Shown in pieces: positions 59,198 to 64,000 of a stretch of 64,000 nt of DNA (the stretch's first letter is position 1; each line of letters begins with the position of its first letter). The DNA comes from CP2-2F sp034432555. GTDB taxonomy: Bacteria > Chloroflexota > Anaerolineae > Aggregatilineales > UBA2796. The notes beneath the pieces are model-generated. The model saw nothing but the letters and a program-made list of their open reading frames with translations. It did no database searches and was not told the DNA's origin. The position numbers were made by a program, and so were the translations under genes. The stretch lies in NCBI GenBank assembly GCA_034432555.1, contig DAOUBW010000047.1, positions 1-64,000 of the forward strand, read 5' to 3'.

Positions 59198-61537
59198 GTG
59201 GAGATTTCATCTACCTATATTCTTGCCGCGCTGATTTGTGCCGGCTACCTTGCCATGATTGCCTACAGCCTGCGCCGCAGCAGCAAAGTCAGCCGTGCGC
59301 GCCGTTGGCTGCGCGGCACATTGATGCTTGCACTGATCGGGCAAACCATTCATTTTTTGGTGCCAGAGGCGCACCTTGGACCGTTGGCGCCTGTCTTTGT
59401 GGGCAGTCTGACTCAACCTGCCATCGCGGTGCTGCTGATGAGCGCCATGTTAGCGGGCTATGGTGCGCTCACTGCCCGTTATTTGGGTGGGCGGTTTGTG
59501 TATGGCTTGTTTGGGCTAAGTGTATTGCTGTGGGGCGGTTTGTTCTTCGGCGCCGTCAGCGCATCTGAAAAAGTGACACTTGGGCAAGCAGGCTGGATCA
59601 CAGCCGCTTTCGGTGCGGAAAATGCCACATTGAGCCTTGCCACGCTTGGCTACTGGCTGCTTCTAGGCACAATCACGCTTGTTGCCGCTGTGTATAGCTT
59701 TGCCACAGCACACCTTGCCGAAGTTGCCAACCGTTCGATGTTCTGGCTGCTGATGACGCCTTTGGTGTTGATGGGTGCCTTGATTGGTGTAAGCGGCAGC
59801 AATGGCTTGCGTGAGATCGGCTGGTTGATGCAGATCAGCGGCTTGTTCGGCGTCACTTATGCTGTGCTGAGCTTGCGTGTGTTGGACGTGCGGCGTATCT
59901 TCCGCCTGACCTTTGCCAGCGCGCTGACCTTGGCAATTACTTTTCTTGTGATTGTCGGCGCGATCCTTATCACACAAAACATTCCCGATAACGATCCGAA
60001 CCGTTTGCTCTTGGTGATCGGCGCGGCTGCCGCAGCTACCGCCTTGTATGTGCCGCTGCGCTTGTTCAGCATTGCCCTTGTGGATCGCGTTTTTGGCGCA
60101 CCCACAGAAGATAGCACCGCCTTCGTCCGCCAATACAGCCAAGATATTGCCGGCGTGGTGGAACTGCCCGAACTCTCGGATATGGCAATTGGCGCCCTGC
60201 GGAACGCACTGCGCGTAAAACATGCCGGCGTGCTGCTTGCCACTAGCGAAAACAACGAGACGATCCGCATGGAGCCCATGCGGAGCAGCCTGAGCGAGAT
60301 GCCCGAACTACGCGGTTGGCTGCCACGCAGCAGCCCAATTTACGCCACACTCTTTGAGCAGCGCCGCCCACTCCTGCAATATGACATTGAGTATTCGCGG
60401 GACTATCTAGAGGTTGCCCCAGAACTCAAATCGTTTTTCAAGCAGCTCCGCATGAGTGCCTACGCGCCGATCATCATGCAAGGGCAGATCATCGGCATCC
60501 TTGCCATGAGCGCCAAAAGCAGCGACGATCCGTTCTCGCCGCAAGATTTAGAGCTGTTCACCACGCTTGCCACACAGACTGGCGTTGCACTGCGGAATGC
60601 GCGCCTTGTCAGCGATCTGCGTAAGGCACGCGATGAAACGCAAGCCCTCAACCGCGATATTATCAGCACCAAAGAGCGCCTTGAACTGCTGGACTCGGTG
60701 AAGACCGACTTTGTGACGATTGCCAGCCACGAGCTTCGCACCCCGTTAACACAGATTCTCGGCTACACGGATATTCTGGATACGCTCAGCCAGCAGCCAA
60801 TGATCGAGCCTGATCGCGTTGGCGTGATGACTGGCAACATCCGCAAGGCAACTGAACGCCTTGAAGCGCTCATCGCCGATATGCTGGACGTCAGCCGACT
60901 TGGGTTGGACGCGATGGACTTGCGCTTTGTGCCAACCTCACTGGATACCGTGCTGCGCCTTTCGATTGAGCCGCTGCAAGAGAACATCAAGCAGCGCAAA
61001 TTGCAGCTTACGGCACGCGGCTTGAAAGGTTTACCAGAAATTGAGGCAGATCAACAGCGCATGGTGCAGGCATTCAAAAATGTGGTGTTGAACGCTATCA
61101 AATATACGCCCGATGGCGGTAGGATAGATATTACTGCGCGCCTAGAGCAAGATGCTGATAACGATGAAGTAATCCATGTTGAGATCAAAGATACGGGCAT
61201 TGGCATTGATCCAAGAAACCACGAGCTGATCTTTGAAAAGTTCTTCCGTGTGGGCGATCCCGGCTTGCACTCAACGGGCGCGACGAAGTTTATGGGCGCG
61301 GGACCAGGTTTGGGCTTGACGATTGCACGCGGCGTGATCAGCGCACATGGTGGGCGCATTTGGATAGAGAGCAGCGGCATGGATATGGAGAAACTGCCCG
61401 GCACTACGGTACATATCGTGCTACCAACACAGCTCACTGAACGCGACAAAAGCACCTCTCGCTTTGAGGTAACCTCACCCTATGCCAGCAGCGCACGCAC
61501 TCCAACGCCAAGTGCCGGTTTACCGATTCAGGGCTAA
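59198..61537 (+). CDS. Membrane sensor histidine kinase with GAF domain
   Basis: 779 residues; GTG start at 59198. Seven predicted membrane helices (about 1-270) of the 7TM sensor type, then a GAF domain (about 315-475), a short coiled coil, HisKA with the phospho-accepting His511 in IASHELRTPLTQILG, and a HATPase domain with NAIKYTPDGG, DTGIGIDPR and GAGPGLGLTIA. All ATP-binding boxes are intact. The protein would autophosphorylate in response to a membrane or cytoplasmic signal; no response regulator gene is adjacent. A TATAAT at 59135-59140 lies upstream. The C-terminus is Ser/Thr/Pro-rich. Confidence 0.92.
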   Translation: MEISSTYILAALICAGYLAMIAYSLRRSSKVSRARRWLRGTLMLALIGQTIHFLVPEAHLGPLAPVFVGSLTQPAIAVLLMSAMLAGYGALTARYLGGRFVYGLFGLSVLLWGGLFFGAVSASEKVTLGQAGWITAAFGAENATLSLATLGYWLLLGTITLVAAVYSFATAHLAEVANRSMFWLLMTPLVLMGALIGVSGSNGLREIGWLMQISGLFGVTYAVLSLRVLDVRRIFRLTFASALTLAITFLVIVGAILITQNIPDNDPNRLLLVIGAAAAATALYVPLRLFSIALVDRVFGAPTEDSTAFVRQYSQDIAGVVELPELSDMAIGALRNALRVKHAGVLLATSENNETIRMEPMRSSLSEMPELRGWLPRSSPIYATLFEQRRPLLQYDIEYSRDYLEVAPELKSFFKQLRMSAYAPIIMQGQIIGILAMSAKSSDDPFSPQDLELFTTLATQTGVALRNARLVSDLRKARDETQALNRDIISTKERLELLDSVKTDFVTIASHELRTPLTQILGYTDILDTLSQQPMIEPDRVGVMTGNIRKATERLEALIADMLDVSRLGLDAMDLRFVPTSLDTVLRLSIEPLQENIKQRKLQLTARGLKGLPEIEADQQRMVQAFKNVVLNAIKYTPDGGRIDITARLEQDADNDEVIHVEIKDTGIGIDPRNHELIFEKFFRVGDPGLHSTGATKFMGAGPGLGLTIARGVISAHGGRIWIESSGMDMEKLPGTTVHIVLPTQLTERDKSTSRFEVTSPYASSARTPTPSAGLPIQG

Positions 61538-61544
61538 CACTTAA

Positions 61545-62048
61545 ATGGAGACCATGCCAAAAGACGTTCAAAAACAAGCTGTGTTAGAACAACTGCGCCG
61601 TGCGCGGGCGAATCTGCTGGCAGCCATCGAGGGCTTATCGCCAAACGATATGCTGCGACCAGGCGTGGTTGGCTTATGGTCGGTCAAGGATGTGCTGGCA
61701 CACCTCACGGTGTGGGAATCAGAGCTGGTGACGGCGTTAGCACGGCTTGATCGTCCGTCACAAGTGCCGAACATCGTACAGATTGAAGATGTGGACGAGT
61801 TTAACGCCGAACAGTATCATGTGAACGCACCGCGTCCGCTTGAATTGGTGCTGGAGGATTTTCATGGTGTGCATAAGCACTTGCTGCGCGCTGTGGAAGC
61901 GCTGGATGAGCGCACACTGACCGATGTGCGTAAGTTTCGCTGGATGGAAGGTGAGCCGCTCACCTACTTAATTGCCGATAGCGCGCACTGGCACGAAGAT
62001 GAACACGCTGAGCAAATTCGGGCATGGCGCGCCGAACAGGGAGTGTGA
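61545..62048 (+). CDS. DinB family protein
   Basis: 167 residues, four-helix bundle. Metal-binding histidine positions are visible in VLAHLTVWE (helix 2) and HWHEDEHAEQI (C-terminus). DinB/ClbS/DfsB-like proteins include thiol transferases and stress-induced proteins; the substrate is unknown. Starts are ATG at 61545 or the in-frame ATG at 61554 (MPKDVQ); neither has a clearly better ribosome site. It lies 7 bases after the kinase stop, and its own stop precedes the ygfZ start by 2 bases, so it is inside an operon. Confidence 0.85.
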   Translation: METMPKDVQKQAVLEQLRRARANLLAAIEGLSPNDMLRPGVVGLWSVKDVLAHLTVWESELVTALARLDRPSQVPNIVQIEDVDEFNAEQYHVNAPRPLELVLEDFHGVHKHLLRAVEALDERTLTDVRKFRWMEGEPLTYLIADSAHWHEDEHAEQIRAWRAEQGV

Positions 62049-62050
62049 GC

Positions 62051-63010
62051 ATGACAAACCATCTACCGATCTTCCTTTTTGAGCGCAGCACAGCCCAAGG
62101 TCGCCTTGAACTGAGCGACCGTGATCGGCTGGATTTGCCACACCGCATGTCCACCAACGATGTGAACCGCCTCAAGGTTGGCGAAGGCTGCGCCACTGTG
62201 CTGACGACTGCCCTTGCGCGTATTATTGACCGTGTGGTGATCTATCATCGCGGCGAGACGGCGCTCATGCTGGCGAATTATCCGCAGGTCGTGATCAATT
62301 GGCTACGACGGCACGTCTTTTGGCAGGATCGCTTTAAGATCAGCGATCAGAGCGCAGCACTCGGTCAGTTGGAATTGCACGGCGAAGGCGCGGGCGCGCT
62401 CACCGAAGCGTTGATAAGCGGTGCGTCGGCGCTTGCCATGCATAGCTTTTTGGAAGATTCAGCACATGATCTGTTCATCGCACGCACTTTTCCGTTGCAC
62501 GGCGAAGGCTTCACCCTGATCGCGCCGCCGCAACAGCTTGCCGCCCTGCGCGCAGAACTGCTCGGCGCACCACAAGTGCAAGCTGCCGATGCCGCCCTCT
62601 ATGAGCAGCTCCGCATCACAGCAGGCTTGCCAGCAGCGCACCACGAACTGACCGAAGACTACATCCCACTTGAGGCGAATCTGTGGGACTCAGTCAGTTT
62701 CAACAAGGGTTGCTACATTGGGCAAGAGATCATTGCCCGCATGGAGAGCCGCAATCGGCTTGCCAAAACGTTGGTCAAGCTGCACCTGAGCGCGCCTGCT
62801 GCGCTTGGCACGCCCATCCATGCTGAAGGCGAGGCAGTCGGCGTGTTAACCAGCCTCGCCACACCCTTGCTGCCACAGGATGGTGTTGCGGCAATTGCAC
62901 TTGGCTTTGTGAAGCCGAACCACGCTGCTTTTGGAACACGGCTGTGCGTTGGTGAGGCGCACGCCGAAGTTGTGCCTGCCCCGTTGATCACTGCGCGAGA
63001 GAGTGAGTAA
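62051..63010 (+). CDS. ygfZ: YgfZ/GcvT-like iron-sulfur cluster repair protein
   Basis: 319 residues. The motif KGCYIGQEIIARMESR near residue 220 is the YgfZ signature (K-G-C-Y-x-G-Q-E). The protein helps maintain iron-sulfur enzymes and uses folate. The glycine-cleavage T-protein fold is seen in ELSDRDRLDLPHRMSTNDV near the start. The ATG at 62051 is preferred over upstream codons overlapping the DinB gene; AGGGAG is upstream. Followed seven bases later by a PAS/GAF gene. Confidence 0.88.
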   Translation: MTNHLPIFLFERSTAQGRLELSDRDRLDLPHRMSTNDVNRLKVGEGCATVLTTALARIIDRVVIYHRGETALMLANYPQVVINWLRRHVFWQDRFKISDQSAALGQLELHGEGAGALTEALISGASALAMHSFLEDSAHDLFIARTFPLHGEGFTLIAPPQQLAALRAELLGAPQVQAADAALYEQLRITAGLPAAHHELTEDYIPLEANLWDSVSFNKGCYIGQEIIARMESRNRLAKTLVKLHLSAPAALGTPIHAEGEAVGVLTSLATPLLPQDGVAAIALGFVKPNHAAFGTRLCVGEAHAEVVPAPLITARESE

Positions 63011-63016
63011 CCCGCT

Positions 63017-64000
63017 ATGGAGTCCGCCCCTTCGGTTGTGCCGAACGATCTGAATGACTGGCTGCGTGCCAGCCACATTGCCCAACAGGCTTTGGAAACT
63101 GCGCCAAGCGCACAGGTCGTCACCGAAACGCTGCACGAAGTGTTGGTGTGGCTGTTTGGCACGGCGGTGACCATCCATGTGCTGCAAATCCAAGCCCCCG
63201 AAGTCTATGTGAGCTTGCCCGAAGCTGCACAAGAAGCAGCTATCAGCCTGACTCCGCAAACAACCGCTGATGGCTGCACAATGGTGCTGCCGCTGTTGGC
63301 AGGCGATGAGCCACACGGCTTGGTGATGCTTGAATCACCCACGCCGTTCGATCCGATCCGCGCTTCGCTCGCCTATCAGTTTGTGAACAGTGCCGCCGCT
63401 GCCCTAGCGCGCTTGGCGTGGCCCGCCAGCCCGCAAATCTTCCGCCAGTTGGTGGAAAATGCTAACGTCGCTATTGATGTCGCCGCGTTGGATGGCACTA
63501 TCACCTATGCCAACCTTGCCGCTGCACAGCTTTACGGCTATGAGTATCCTTCCGATTTGATCGGGCGCAATGTGAGCGAACTCTACTACGCAGGCGAGGA
63601 AACGCGCATCGCCCGCGATTTAATCGTGCAATCGCGCACGGCAGCAGGCTGGTCGGGCGATGTGACGCAGAAAACACATGATGGCGAACCGCTGCCTGTG
63701 CGCCTTGCTGTTTTCCCGATGCGCGATCACCAGCAGCGCATGACCAGTTTCGGCGCGATCATTCAAAATCTGGGCGAACAACAGCGCTTGCTATTCTCGC
63801 TGCAACAGCAAACGCGCCGCCTGCGTGCAGCAGTGGAAGTTTCCCGCGCTGCTACTTCCAAACTGGATATTGAGTCCTTAGTGCGGCAGGTAGCCTCTGT
63901 GGCGCAGGCGCTCTTCGATTTCGATTTGGTGGCGGTGCTGCTGTGGGAAGCCAATGCACTGCACATTAAGGCGGTCTATACGCCGGAAGGTCGTTTGCAA
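63017..64000 (+). CDS. PAS/GAF signalling protein, 3' end outside window
   Basis: Open from the ATG at 63017 to the right edge, 328 codons, so the protein is cut off. An N-terminal GAF-like domain (about 15-130: TLHEVLVWLFGTAVTIHV, MVLPLLAGDEPHGLVMLES) is followed by a PAS domain (about 140-260: FRQLVENANVAIDVAALDGTITYANLAA, YGYEYPSDLIGRNVSEL, GWSGDVTQKTHDGEPLPVRL), a coiled-coil helix and the beginning of another GAF domain (ESLVRQVASVAQALFDFDLV). Such proteins usually end in a histidine kinase or a GGDEF output; that part is not visible here. Seven bases after ygfZ, likely same operon. Confidence 0.8.
   Translation, partial: MESAPSVVPNDLNDWLRASHIAQQALETAPSAQVVTETLHEVLVWLFGTAVTIHVLQIQAPEVYVSLPEAAQEAAISLTPQTTADGCTMVLPLLAGDEPHGLVMLESPTPFDPIRASLAYQFVNSAAAALARLAWPASPQIFRQLVENANVAIDVAALDGTITYANLAAAQLYGYEYPSDLIGRNVSELYYAGEETRIARDLIVQSRTAAGWSGDVTQKTHDGEPLPVRLAVFPMRDHQQRMTSFGAIIQNLGEQQRLLFSLQQQTRRLRAAVEVSRAATSKLDIESLVRQVASVAQALFDFDLVAVLLWEANALHIKAVYTPEGRLQ

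Noticed and set aside
1..64000. CRISPR arrays, insertion sequences, integrases or prophage genes
   Set aside because: No evenly spaced direct repeats, transposase or integrase motifs, or attachment-site duplications were seen in reading the sequence and translations.

Overview
The window is a chromosomal segment of about 58% GC (estimated by eye) from a bacterium that is most likely a member of the Chloroflexota, probably class Anaerolineae. The evidence is a malate dehydrogenase that closely resembles the Chloroflexus type, a nuoB-nuoCD-nuoI mini-cluster, PT-rich lipoproteins and many DUF11/choice-of-anchor surface proteins. A sortase paired with an LPxTG-type substrate, and an LCP protein, fit a single-membrane (monoderm) envelope. 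The lineage call is inference; there is no rRNA gene in the window. I see no phage, insertion sequence, CRISPR array or origin, and no gene-free stretch longer than about 260 bases.

Layout. 1-2.3 kb: end of a DUF11 surface protein with an LPSTG anchor, then its sortase. 2.3-9.2 kb: housekeeping genes: DUF4926 and flavin reductase-like genes (minus), purine nucleoside phosphorylase, fabG, a nusB-tatA-tatC operon and a lipoprotein. 9.3-11.7 kb: secreted beta-helix protein with a C-terminal GDWNGDG repeat array. 11.8-19.1 kb: sugar-uptake operon on the minus strand (LacI regulator, binding protein, two permeases, a secreted clan GH-A hydrolase, a GH1 beta-glucosidase) with palindromic LacI-type operators. 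19.4-23.7 kb: gamma-glutamyltransferase and a GH2 beta-mannosidase. 23.8-28.9 kb: minus-strand cluster containing five copies of one membrane module that resembles ABC-2 permeases, with no ATPase gene nearby; this is the most unusual region. 29.1-32.6 kb: LCP protein, tRNA-Arg(CCT), a Uma2-family protein and a secreted two-domain protein. 32.7-38.9 kb: glpA-glpB-glpC followed by ftsH. 39-43.7 kb: zinc alcohol dehydrogenase, glycosyltransferase, HEAT-repeat protein, site-2 protease. 43.8-48.1 kb: DUF5682 protein, membrane protein with an HhH domain, mdh. 48.2-54.3 kb: nuoI, nuoCD, nuoB, an iscX-like gene, methylmalonyl-CoA mutase and a CYTH protein, all minus. 54.4-64 kb: possible structured RNA, GT-C-like membrane protein, VOC protein, FHA protein, FAD oxidoreductase, histidine kinase, DinB, YgfZ and the start of a second PAS/GAF signalling protein.

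How the genes fit together: the sugar operon imports oligosaccharides and the GH1, GH-A and GH2 enzymes would break down beta-glucosides, beta-mannosides or related plant or exopolysaccharide fragments. Glycerol-3-phosphate oxidation (GlpABC), malate dehydrogenase and the Nuo subunits feed electrons to quinone. Methylmalonyl-CoA mutase links propionate or odd-chain metabolism to the TCA cycle. Most gene pairs inside operons are spaced by a few bases or overlap by ATGA/TGATG, and convergent pairs are usually separated by strong inverted repeats.
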